Source of the DNA: Acidovorax facilis
GTDB taxonomy: Bacteria; Pseudomonadota; Gammaproteobacteria; Burkholderiales; Burkholderiaceae_C
Length of the DNA stretch: 50,505 bases
Assembly: GCF_023913775.1 (NCBI RefSeq)
Contig: NZ_JAMXAX010000025.1
Location: forward strand, 1-50,505
Direction: 5' to 3'
This document shows positions 24,863 to 32,561 of this stretch, piece after piece. The notes beneath the pieces were generated by a model. The model ran no database searches and was not told the origin of the DNA. It saw only the letters and a list, made by a program, of their open reading frames with translations. The position numbers and the translations under genes are program-made. Every line of letters starts with the position of its first letter. The stretch's first letter is position 1.

Positions 24863-27540
24863 GGGATACCACGACCCCACTGCGCATCAGGGCCTTTGTA
24901 TGGGCCGGGGCGGCGGTGTTCATTGCGGCGGTGGTGATGGTGTCTGCCGCACTGGTATGGAACGCTCGCAAGGTGGCGCTGGACGATTACGAAGCCCAGG
25001 CCACCCGTTTTGTGGCGGGTGCCGAAGCGGCGCTCAATCGTTCCCTGCTGGCGGTGGACGTGCTGCTGGCCAGCATGGACGAACTGCTGGGCCTGTCGGG
25101 TTCGATGAGCGAATGGGTGGACCCTGACCTTGCAAGCCAGCGCCTGCGCAGCTCCGCTCGGCAGAACCTGATGGTGCGCTATGTGGCGCTGCTGGACGCG
25201 AACGGCAAGACCATCGCCTCTTCCGATGCGGCTGGCAGTGCGCTGCCGCTGCAGCTGCCTCCCGGTTTTCTGGCGTCTGTGCTGGAGCAGCCCGTTTCCA
25301 CCCTGATGATCAGCCCGCCGGTGGTGAGCTTTGCGACTGCCGAGCGCGTGCTGTATTTTGCGCGCCACCTGCGCATGGCCGACAGTTCCCTTGTGGTGGC
25401 CATTGCCGAATTGCCGGTGGGGGCGCTCAGCTCGGTGCTGGTCCAGGGTGTGGACATCACAGGCCTGCAAGTGACGCTGGAGCGTGCCGGAGGGCTGCTG
25501 CTGCTGAGTGCGCCCAACCGCGAAGAGGCGATCACGCCCGTGCTGTCCCCGCCACTGCAGGAGGTGGCCGCCCTGGGGCAGGCGTGGAAGGCACCCGCCC
25601 GCTTGAGTGGCGAGCCGGCGCTGGTGGTCTACCGACCCATCCTGTACCAGGACCTGCGCATCTCGGCGAGCATTCCGCTGCGCGATGCGCTGGCAGGCTG
25701 GCGCGACCAGCGCAACGCCATTGCACTGACGGGGCTGTTGTTTGTGGCCATGATCGTGGCAGCGGGCAACCTGGCGCTGCGCTACCTGGACCGCATGTCC
25801 CAGGCGCGGCTTGCCATTGCGCAGTCCAAGGCCACCCTCGACCAGGCACTGGAGTCGATGGTGAGTGGTTTTGTTCTGCTCGACGGCGAGCAGCGCGTGG
25901 TGCAATGGAACAGCCGGTTTGAGGAAATTTTCCCCTGGCTGCGCGCCGTGATGGCGCCCATGGTGCCGTTTCGGCGCGTGATGGAAGAGACCGCCCGGCA
26001 CCATCTGCCGCGCGCCAGCGAGGAAGAACGCATGCGCTGGGTGGAGCTGCGGCTGCTCAAGCAGAACCAGCACCATGAGCCCCATGAGCAGGTGCTGCCC
26101 AATGGCCGCACGATCCAGATCACCGAACGGCCCACACCCGAGGGCGGGCTGGTCATCACCTACCACGACGTGACGGCCCTGCGCCGCGCCAGCGCCGAGA
26201 TTGAGAGCCTGGCCTTCTACGACCCTCTGACCAATCTGCCCAACCGCCGGCTGCTGATGGACCGCATGCAGCAGGTGATTGCGGCCAGTGTGCGCAGCGG
26301 GCAGTACGGGGCCTTGCTGTTCCTGGATCTGGACCACTTCAAGACGCTGAACGACACCATGGGCCACGAGGTGGGCGACATGCTGCTGCGCCAGGTGGCA
26401 GAGCGCCTGAAGACCTGCGTGCGCCGCGAGGACACCGTGGCGCGCCTGGGGGGAGACGAGTTCGTGGTCATGCTGCACGAGCTGTCGCTGCACAGCGAAG
26501 AGGCGGCTGCCTATGCGCGCCGCGTGGGCGAAAAGATCCTGCGCACGCTCAACATGCCGTACTCGCTGGCCGGGCTCAGCCACCACAGCACGCCCAGCAT
26601 CGGGGCCACGCTCATGGGCGGGGCGCTGCAGCCCTCGGTCGATCTGCTCAAACAGGCCGACATCGCCATGTACCAGGTCAAGTCGCAGGGCCGCAATGCG
26701 CTGTGTTTTTTCGATCCGCAGATGCAGATTGCCATCAGCGTGCGCGCGCAGCTGGAGGGGGATCTGCAGGCCGCGCTGGCCGCGCGGCAGTTCGCGCTGC
26801 ACTACCAGCCCCAGTTCCATCTGGACGGGCGCATCGTGGGCGCCGAGGCGCTGATCCGCTGGATCCATCCCGAGCGCGGCCTTATTGCGCCGAGCGCCTT
26901 CATTGGCGTGGCAGAAGAAAGCGAACTCATCGTGCCCATGGGCCACTGGGTGCTGCGCACCGCGTGCGAGCAGCTGGCGGCGTGGGAGAACGATGCCCGC
27001 TACCGGCATGTGCCGCTGTCGGTCAACGTGAGCGCCCGGCAGTTCCGCCAGCGCGACTTCGTGGCCCGCGTGGTCGAGGTGCTGCGCGAGACCGGCGCGC
27101 GGCCCCACCTGCTCAAGCTGGAGCTGACCGAGTCGCTGGTGCTGGACAACGTGGACGACACCATTGCCAAGATGGGCCTGCTCAAGACCAAGGGTGTGCG
27201 CTTTTCGGTGGACGACTTCGGCACGGGCTACTCGTCGCTGGCCTACCTCACGCGGCTGCCGCTGGACCAGCTCAAGATCGACCAGTCGTTTGTGCGCAAC
27301 CTGGGTGTGCGGCACACCGACGACGTGATCGTGCAGACCATCATCGGCATGGCGCGCAACCTGGAGCTGGATGTGATTGCCGAAGGTGTGGAAACCGCAC
27401 AGCAGAAAGCCCTGCTGGCAGACTATGGCTGCCAGCTCTTTCAGGGCTATTTGCTGGGCATGCCCGGGCCGGTATCGGAGCTCGAAGTCTTGTTGCAGCA
27501 GGCCGCAACACAAGCCTCGGCCGAAGGCGCAGCAGGCTGA
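24859..27540 (+). CDS. Membrane PAS-GGDEF-EAL c-di-GMP receptor/enzyme
   Basis: 893 residues. TM1 at about 10-34, a periplasmic dCache-like region (about 40-285), TM2 at about 289-312, a PAS domain (about 324-440), GGDEF (about 450-620) and EAL (about 640-885). The GGDEF loop ARLGGDEFVV is intact and preceded by the inhibitory RxxD site (RRED, five residues before GGDEF). EAL motifs are complete: AEALIRW, NVSARQF, ELTES, DDFGTGYSSL, LKIDQSF and EGVET. Both synthesis and breakdown of c-di-GMP are possible. It is co-translated with the DctP-type binding protein through an ATGA overlap. The periplasmic domain could sense that protein's loaded form. Confidence 0.92.
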   Translation: MRDTTTPLRIRAFVWAGAAVFIAAVVMVSAALVWNARKVALDDYEAQATRFVAGAEAALNRSLLAVDVLLASMDELLGLSGSMSEWVDPDLASQRLRSSARQNLMVRYVALLDANGKTIASSDAAGSALPLQLPPGFLASVLEQPVSTLMISPPVVSFATAERVLYFARHLRMADSSLVVAIAELPVGALSSVLVQGVDITGLQVTLERAGGLLLLSAPNREEAITPVLSPPLQEVAALGQAWKAPARLSGEPALVVYRPILYQDLRISASIPLRDALAGWRDQRNAIALTGLLFVAMIVAAGNLALRYLDRMSQARLAIAQSKATLDQALESMVSGFVLLDGEQRVVQWNSRFEEIFPWLRAVMAPMVPFRRVMEETARHHLPRASEEERMRWVELRLLKQNQHHEPHEQVLPNGRTIQITERPTPEGGLVITYHDVTALRRASAEIESLAFYDPLTNLPNRRLLMDRMQQVIAASVRSGQYGALLFLDLDHFKTLNDTMGHEVGDMLLRQVAERLKTCVRREDTVARLGGDEFVVMLHELSLHSEEAAAYARRVGEKILRTLNMPYSLAGLSHHSTPSIGATLMGGALQPSVDLLKQADIAMYQVKSQGRNALCFFDPQMQIAISVRAQLEGDLQAALAARQFALHYQPQFHLDGRIVGAEALIRWIHPERGLIAPSAFIGVAEESELIVPMGHWVLRTACEQLAAWENDARYRHVPLSVNVSARQFRQRDFVARVVEVLRETGARPHLLKLELTESLVLDNVDDTIAKMGLLKTKGVRFSVDDFGTGYSSLAYLTRLPLDQLKIDQSFVRNLGVRHTDDVIVQTIIGMARNLELDVIAEGVETAQQKALLADYGCQLFQGYLLGMPGPVSELEVLLQQAATQASAEGAAG

Positions 27541-27552
27541 TCCCGCCTGCCG

Positions 27553-28452
27553 CTATCGCCGCGACGACACCACGATCCCGCCCACGATCAGTGCGAATGC
27601 CACACCGTGGAAAAGCTGTGGGGTTTCCCCTAAAAAGGCGGCCGACAGGATGCCCGCAAACAGCGGGGTGAGGTTTACGAAGAAGCCCGCCACCGCAGGC
27701 CCGGCGCGCTCCACCCCCACGCCCCAGCAGCGATAGGCCAGCACGGCGGGGCCCACGGCGATGAAAGCCAGCGCTGCGATCAGCGGCCAGCCCCATGCGA
27801 TGTGGGTGTGGCCCATCGCCCATTCCACGCCCGCGAAGCTGCCCGACCATGCCAGGCCAAACACCATCTGCGCCATCAAAAAAGCGGCCCAGTCGCCCCG
27901 GATGCGGGCGGGCTCGCTGGTGCGCGACAGCAGCCAGCTGTAGAACGCCCACGAGATGGTGGCCAGCAGCATGAACACATCGCCTGGCACGAGGCGAAAA
28001 GCCAGCAGCTGCGACCACTCGCCCCGGCTGAGCACCAGCAGCACGCCACACATCGACAGCAGCGCGCCCAGCAGTTGCCGCCGCGTGACCGTCGCGCCAA
28101 AGAACAGCGCCCCCACGGCCAGCATCCACACCGGCATGCTGGAGCCCACCAGCGTCACGTTGATGGGCGTGGAAGTCTGCAGCGCCATGTACTGCAGCGC
28201 GTTGTACAGGCCAATGCCGAGCAGCCCCAGCAGTGCATAGCGGCGCCAGTGGGGCCACAGCAGGCTGTCCTTGCGCAGCACGTTGTACGCGAGCGGCAGC
28301 AGGATGAAGAAAGCCAGCACCCAGCGGATGAAATTGAGCGTGATGGGCGGGATCAGGTCGTGCACCAGCCGGCCTGTGACGGCGTTGCCAGCCCACAGCA
28401 GCGGCGGTATCACCAGCAGCGCCGCCGTACCGGGCGTGAGTCTTTGAGTCAT
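27553..28452 (-). CDS. EamA/DMT-family transporter (second copy)
   Basis: 299 residues with ten predicted TM helices in two EamA repeats (about 10-140 and 155-295). Recognisable segments are LLWAGNAVTGRLV, LGIGLYNALQYMALQ and the C-terminal LGETPQLFHGVAFALI. A metabolite exporter with unknown substrate. It differs clearly from the DMT protein at 19978. The ATG at 28452 (MTQRLTPG) was chosen because the upstream residues to 28569 overlap the promoter region of the divergent reductase gene. It converges on the GGDEF-EAL gene with a 12-bp gap. Confidence 0.88.
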   Translation of the reverse strand: MTQRLTPGTAALLVIPPLLWAGNAVTGRLVHDLIPPITLNFIRWVLAFFILLPLAYNVLRKDSLLWPHWRRYALLGLLGIGLYNALQYMALQTSTPINVTLVGSSMPVWMLAVGALFFGATVTRRQLLGALLSMCGVLLVLSRGEWSQLLAFRLVPGDVFMLLATISWAFYSWLLSRTSEPARIRGDWAAFLMAQMVFGLAWSGSFAGVEWAMGHTHIAWGWPLIAALAFIAVGPAVLAYRCWGVGVERAGPAVAGFFVNLTPLFAGILSAAFLGETPQLFHGVAFALIVGGIVVSSRR

Positions 28453-28592
28453 GGGCTGCACTGTAACGGTGCAGGGCAGGACAAGGCTTTCAGATTCATG
28501 GCAGGATGGCCTCCGTTTGTCTCGCCCGTTACAGGCCCCATCCATGCCCGTTGGGGACCCGTTCAACACCCGTTATCCAGGAGCGTTTTGCC

Positions 28593-29576
28593 ATGAGCCT
28601 TGCCGTCCAGATCCGCCAGCACGGTGGTCCCGAAGAACTTCACATCGTTGACGTCGCCGTGGGCGAGCCCGGCCCCGGCGAGATCCGCATCCGCCACCAC
28701 GCCATCGGCCTGAACTTCATCGACGTGTACCACCGCACGGGGTTGTACCCCCTGAACATGCCCGCTACCATCGGCATGGAAGGCGCGGGCGTTGTCGAAG
28801 CCGTGGGCGAGGGCGTTGCGCACCTGAAGGTGGGCGACCGCGCTGCCTACGCCAGCCAGCCCCCCGGCGCTTATTGCGAAGTGCGGGTGATGCCCGCCAA
28901 GTGTGTGTGCAAGCTGCCCGATGCCATCAGCTTTGAGACGGGCGCGGCCATGATGCTCAAGGGCCTGACGGCGCAGTACCTGCTCAAGAAGACGCTGCCC
29001 GTGGAAGGCCTGCAGCCCGGCGACCATGTGCTGTTCCACGCCGCTGCGGGTGGGGTAGGCCTGATCGCCAGCCAGTGGGCCAAGGCGCTGGGCCTGCAGC
29101 TCATCGGCACGGCAGGCACCGATGCCAAGTGCCAGCTGGCCCTGGCCAACGGCGCGGCGCACGCCATCAACTATCAAAAAGAAGATTTCGCAGCCCGGGT
29201 CAAAGAGATCACCGGCGGCAAGGGCGTGAAGGTGGTGTACGACTCGGTGGGCAAGGACACCTGGGACAAGTCACTCGAATGCCTGCGTCCCTTTGGCCTG
29301 ATGGCCAGCTTCGGCAATGCCTCGGGCCCCGTGGCACCGTTTGCGCCGGGTTCGCTGGGCGCCAAGGGCTCGCTCTACGTCACGCGCCAGACGCTGTTCA
29401 CCCACATCGCCACGCGGGAAAGCACGCAGGCCATGGCCGACGACCTGTTTGCCGTGGTGGCCAGTGGGCAGGTGAAGATCCACATCGACCAGCGCTACCC
29501 GCTGGCCGACGTGCAGCAGGCGCACCGCGACCTGGAAGCACGCAAGACCACGGGCTGCACCATCCTCACGCTGTGA
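28593..29576 (+). CDS. NADPH:quinone oxidoreductase (zinc-independent MDR family)
   Basis: 327 residues. A medium-chain dehydrogenase/reductase of the quinone-reductase type: N-terminal GroES-like domain with GLNFIDVYHRTGLYP (about 39-53), nucleotide-binding AAAGGVGLIASQWAK (about 151-165) and a C-terminal KTTGCTILTL. No structural-zinc cysteine cluster is present. It reduces quinones with NADPH, limiting semiquinone damage. The ATG at 28593 follows AGGAG. The stop TGA overlaps the GTG of the Nudix gene (GTGA), so they are probably translated together. Confidence 0.92.
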   Translation: MSLAVQIRQHGGPEELHIVDVAVGEPGPGEIRIRHHAIGLNFIDVYHRTGLYPLNMPATIGMEGAGVVEAVGEGVAHLKVGDRAAYASQPPGAYCEVRVMPAKCVCKLPDAISFETGAAMMLKGLTAQYLLKKTLPVEGLQPGDHVLFHAAAGGVGLIASQWAKALGLQLIGTAGTDAKCQLALANGAAHAINYQKEDFAARVKEITGGKGVKVVYDSVGKDTWDKSLECLRPFGLMASFGNASGPVAPFAPGSLGAKGSLYVTRQTLFTHIATRESTQAMADDLFAVVASGQVKIHIDQRYPLADVQQAHRDLEARKTTGCTILTL

Positions 29577-30430
29577 CAGCCTCCTCCCCCGGCGCATCGT
29601 TCGACCAGTGGCTGGTGGGCGCGCGGCAACTGGCGCACCAGCCCGCCCGCCAGCCATGCCAACCCCTGCGGGTGGCGGGGCAGGTGGTAGGGTCGGTGGC
29701 GGAAGGATTTCTAAGCAAAATAAGCCTCCAGCGCTTATTGGATAAGCGCTACCAGCTATCAATGGGTGAGCATGGCGGCGCCCCTGCATGGAGTCTGCAT
29801 CTGCCGCCCCAAGCGGCCTCTGATGCCAACGTCAACGCCACCACCGACGCCCTGAACACCTTGGCCGAAGCGCTGCGCGACGCCAACCTGTGTGGCCCGT
29901 GGCGCAACGAACAACTGGCGGTGACCAACCCCAGCGGCGAAGTCGTGGGCACCGTGGAGCGGGGTGCCGTGCGTGTGCTGGGCATCACCACCTGCGCCGT
30001 GCACCTGGTGGGCCTGGCGCCCGATGGGCGCATGTGGGTGCAAAAGCGTTCGCTGAACAAACCCAACGACCCAGGCCTGTGGGACACGCTGATGGGCGGC
30101 ATGATCTCGGCCGCCGACTCGTTGCCCCAAGCTCTGGTGCGCGAGACCTGGGAAGAAGCCGGGCTGCATGTGCACACCCTTGCCGGCGTGGCGCACGGTG
30201 GCCATGTGCTGTTCAGCCGCCCCAGCAGCGAGGGGGGCGGCGCGGGGTACATGGTCGAGCGCATCGACTGGTTCCGCGCCGTGGTGCCAGAGGGCATGGC
30301 GCCCGACAACCAGGACGGCGAGGTGGACGAGTTTGCACTGCTGCCCTTGGAAGAGGTGCGCGCGCAGGTTGCCCAGGGCCGGTTCACGCTGGAAGCCGGG
30401 CTGGTGATTGCGGGTTTCCTGGGGCTGTGA
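29573..30430 (+). CDS. Nudix hydrolase with DUF4743-like N-terminal domain
   Basis: 285 residues, starting at a GTG that overlaps the stop of the quinone reductase gene. The C-terminal Nudix domain (about 140-280) has GGMISAAD-SLPQALVRETWEEAGL. The catalytic REx2EE is intact, but the first Glu of the box is Asp (AD instead of GE). The upstream KRSLNKPNDPGLWDTLMGG segment matches the group related to thiamine-pyrophosphate-linked Nudix enzymes. The substrate is uncertain. Residues about 48-64 (KISLQRLLDKRYQLSM) come from a copy of the AGCGCT repeat within the N-terminal domain. Its 3' end overlaps the convergent epimerase-like gene by 47 bp. Confidence 0.85.
   Translation: MTASSPGASFDQWLVGARQLAHQPARQPCQPLRVAGQVVGSVAEGFLSKISLQRLLDKRYQLSMGEHGGAPAWSLHLPPQAASDANVNATTDALNTLAEALRDANLCGPWRNEQLAVTNPSGEVVGTVERGAVRVLGITTCAVHLVGLAPDGRMWVQKRSLNKPNDPGLWDTLMGGMISAADSLPQALVRETWEEAGLHVHTLAGVAHGGHVLFSRPSSEGGGAGYMVERIDWFRAVVPEGMAPDNQDGEVDEFALLPLEEVRAQVAQGRFTLEAGLVIAGFLGL
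29714..29764 (+). repeat. AGCGCT palindromic repeat, copy 6, inside the Nudix gene
   Basis: Reads AGCAAAATAAGCCTCC, AGCGCTTATTGGATAAGCGC, TACCAGCTATCAATG. The hairpin core is almost perfect (AGCGCTTAT / ATAAGCGCT). It is translated in frame as KISLQRLLDKRYQLSM, a different frame from the other coding copies in this orientation. Confidence 0.8.
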
Positions 30431-31433
30431 GCGGCGCTTTGGCCCCTGGCAGGCAGCCCAGACCCAACAGCGTGGCCTGCACCGCCGCGTCCAGCGGCGT
30501 GTGGGGCTCTTCGCCCAGCACGGCGCGCAGCGGGTCGTTGGCCATGCGCACCGGTTGCCTCCACAGGTAGCGCATCTCCCGCAGTTCGCGCAGCGTGGCC
30601 ACAAACGGCGAGGCGAGTGTGACCAGCCACCACGGAAAGGCCCGCACGTGCGGGGCCGCACCACCATGTGCCACCACGGTGCGGCCAATCGCGGCGGCCA
30701 TCTGCGTGCCGTCGGCGTCCCAGTGCCCGGCCATGTGAAAGCGTGCAAACGCGGGCAGTGTGGCGCGGCGCTCCAGCAACTGCACCATGGTGCGCGCCAC
30801 GTCGGGCAGGTATGACCATTGGTGGCCCACGCCGGGTGCGCCGGGCAGGTTCACCGCCTTCACGGGTTGGCCGGGCTTGACGAGGCCTTGCGAGAACCAG
30901 CTGTTGCCCACCTGGGGGCCAAAGTAGTCCCCCGCCCGCACGATGAGCACGCGGCAGGTGCCCGCACTCAGCGGGTGGGGCTGGGTCGCCTGCTGCAGGC
31001 GCCGCTCCAGCTCCACGCGCACAGTGCCCTTGCGGGTGTGGGGGCGCTGCGGTGAGTACTCGCGCAGCACCGGGAAGGCGTCGGGCCCGTAGTTGTAGAT
31101 CGTGCCGGGCAGCACCACGGTGGCACCCACTGCGGTGGCCGCCGCAATGGTGTTGTCGATCATCGGCAGCACCAGCTCGCTCCAGCGCCGGTAGCCGGGC
31201 GGGTTGACCGCGTGCACGATCACGTCGCAGCCTGCGGCAGCGGCTACCACGTCCTCGCGCCGCATCGCGTCGCCGCGAATCCATGCCATGCCGTCGCGTT
31301 GCTCCCCGGCCTGCGCCACGCCCCGGTGCAGCGCGCGCACCTGCCATCCCCGGTCGCGCAGCTGCCGCGCCACTTCGCCACCGATGCCCCCGGTCGCGCC
31401 GAGAACCAGAACCGTATTGCCTGCGTTTGCCAT
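30384..31433 (-). CDS. NAD(P)-dependent epimerase/reductase-like protein (extended SDR)
   Basis: 349 residues. A Rossmann GATGGIGGEVARQL motif (about 11-24) opens an NAD-dependent epimerase/NmrA-like fold, with VIVHAVNPPGY (about 74-84) and a YNYGP segment where extended SDRs have their active-site Tyr. The substrate is unknown. The C-terminal part carries a hydrophobic patch (FPWWLVTLASPF). The ATG at 31433 lies six bases after GGAG. It is divergent from a LysR gene 95 bp away, the usual layout of a LysR target. Its last 47 bp overlap the Nudix gene on the other strand. Confidence 0.85.
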   Translation of the reverse strand: MANAGNTVLVLGATGGIGGEVARQLRDRGWQVRALHRGVAQAGEQRDGMAWIRGDAMRREDVVAAAAGCDVIVHAVNPPGYRRWSELVLPMIDNTIAAATAVGATVVLPGTIYNYGPDAFPVLREYSPQRPHTRKGTVRVELERRLQQATQPHPLSAGTCRVLIVRAGDYFGPQVGNSWFSQGLVKPGQPVKAVNLPGAPGVGHQWSYLPDVARTMVQLLERRATLPAFARFHMAGHWDADGTQMAAAIGRTVVAHGGAAPHVRAFPWWLVTLASPFVATLRELREMRYLWRQPVRMANDPLRAVLGEEPHTPLDAAVQATLLGLGCLPGAKAPLTAPGNPQSPARLPA

Positions 31434-31516
31434 GTTTTGCTCCAAAAAAAGTGGTGATGAATGCAGTGTGGTCGTGGGTGTTGTGAAATGGAATTACCGA
31501 AAATCGGCGCATGGCT

Positions 31517-31530
31517 ATACATTTATGTAT
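31517..31530. promoter_or_regulatory. Inverted repeat ATACAT-TT-ATGTAT at the LysR gene start
   Basis: A 6-bp perfect inverted repeat with a 2-base spacer fits the T-N11-A form of LysR-type operators. It sits between the LysR gene and the divergent epimerase-like gene and runs into the preferred ATG (31529), where binding would repress the regulator's own gene. Assignment is by position and symmetry only. Confidence 0.45.
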
Positions 31531-32440
31531 GGCACAACCTGCACACAAAGACATTGGCTGGGAGCTGTACCGCTCGTACCTGGGCGTGGTGCAAGAGGGA
31601 TCGCTCTCGGGCGCAGCCCGCGCGCTGGGGGTGACACAACCCACGGTGGGGCGCCACATTGCGGCGCTGGAGCAGGCGCTGGGACTGGTGCTGTTCACCC
31701 GCTCGCAGCAGGGCCTGCTGCCGACCGAGGCGGCGCTGGCGCTGCGCCCCTACGCGCAAGCCATGGGCCACACCGCCGCTGCCCTGGTGCGCGCAGCCGA
31801 CAGCCATGGCGGCGGTGTGCGGGGCACGGTGCGGGTGACGGCCAGCGAGGTGATCGGCGTGGAGGTGCTGCCGCCCATTCTGGCGCAACTGCAGGCCGAG
31901 CACCCGGCGCTGACGGTGGAACTGGTGCTCAGCAACCGCGTGCAGGACCTGCTGCAGCACGAGGCCGACATCGCCATCCGCATGACCGAGCCCCGCCAGG
32001 ACGCGTTGATCGCCCGCCGCGTCGGCAGCATTCCCTTGGGACTGCACGCCCACCCCAGCTACTTGCAGGCGCACGGAGTGCCTGAGACGCTGGCCGACCT
32101 CGCGCACCACCGCCTGATTGGTTTTGACGCAGAAACGCCCTTTTTGCGCGCCGCACAAAAGGCGGTGCCCGCGTGGCGGCGCGATCAGTTTGCAGTGCGC
32201 AGCGACAGCGATGTGGCGCAACTGGCTTTCATGCGCGCCGGGGGCGGCATTGGCGTTTGCCAGGTGGCACTGGCGCGCCGTAGCACCCCGGCGCTGGTGC
32301 ATGTGTTGCCACAGCAGTTTGTGTACGGGCTGGAAACCTGGGTGGTGATGCACGAGGACCTGCGCGCCAGCCCGCGCTGCAAGGTCACGCTGGATGCGTT
32401 GTGGACGGGGCTGCAGCGCTACGTGGCGGACGTGCAGTGA
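31529..32440 (+). CDS. LysR-family transcriptional regulator
   Basis: 303 residues. An N-terminal winged HTH (about 8-66) with the LTTR helix SLSGAARALGVTQPTVGRHI, then a periplasmic-binding-protein-like effector domain (about 92-295). It probably controls the divergent epimerase-like gene at 31433. Two in-frame ATGs are possible, 31511 and 31529. The second was chosen because family similarity begins at WELYRSYL and the palindrome just before it would then be an operator. The effector is unknown. Confidence 0.88.
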   Translation: MAQPAHKDIGWELYRSYLGVVQEGSLSGAARALGVTQPTVGRHIAALEQALGLVLFTRSQQGLLPTEAALALRPYAQAMGHTAAALVRAADSHGGGVRGTVRVTASEVIGVEVLPPILAQLQAEHPALTVELVLSNRVQDLLQHEADIAIRMTEPRQDALIARRVGSIPLGLHAHPSYLQAHGVPETLADLAHHRLIGFDAETPFLRAAQKAVPAWRRDQFAVRSDSDVAQLAFMRAGGGIGVCQVALARRSTPALVHVLPQQFVYGLETWVVMHEDLRASPRCKVTLDALWTGLQRYVADVQ

Positions 32441-32477
32441 CGGCGAGACAACGCCGCACAGCGGCGGTGGTGAGGTG

Positions 32478-32534
32478 TTGCTATAAAAATAATAGCTTTT
32501 AGCGCTTATGGATAAAGCGCTAGAGACCAGAAAA
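32478..32534 (-). repeat. AGCGCT palindromic repeat, copy 7 (intergenic)
   Basis: Reads TTGCTATAAAAATAATAGCT, TTTAGCGCTTATGGATAAAG and CGCTAGAGACCAGAAAA. A nearly complete family member in the gap between the convergent LysR and Na/Pi transporter genes. The hairpin AGCGCTTAT / ATAAAGCGCT could serve as a transcript end for either gene. Confidence 0.82.
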
Positions 32535-32561
32535 GGCTTGAATTTCTGCTGAAGGCGCTTC

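Noticed and set aside
24193..27513. 1106-residue minus-strand open frame opposite the DctP and GGDEF-EAL genes
   Set aside because: Its composition is extreme (His, Gln, Arg) with no motif, and it overlaps two genes with convincing motifs and coupled starts.
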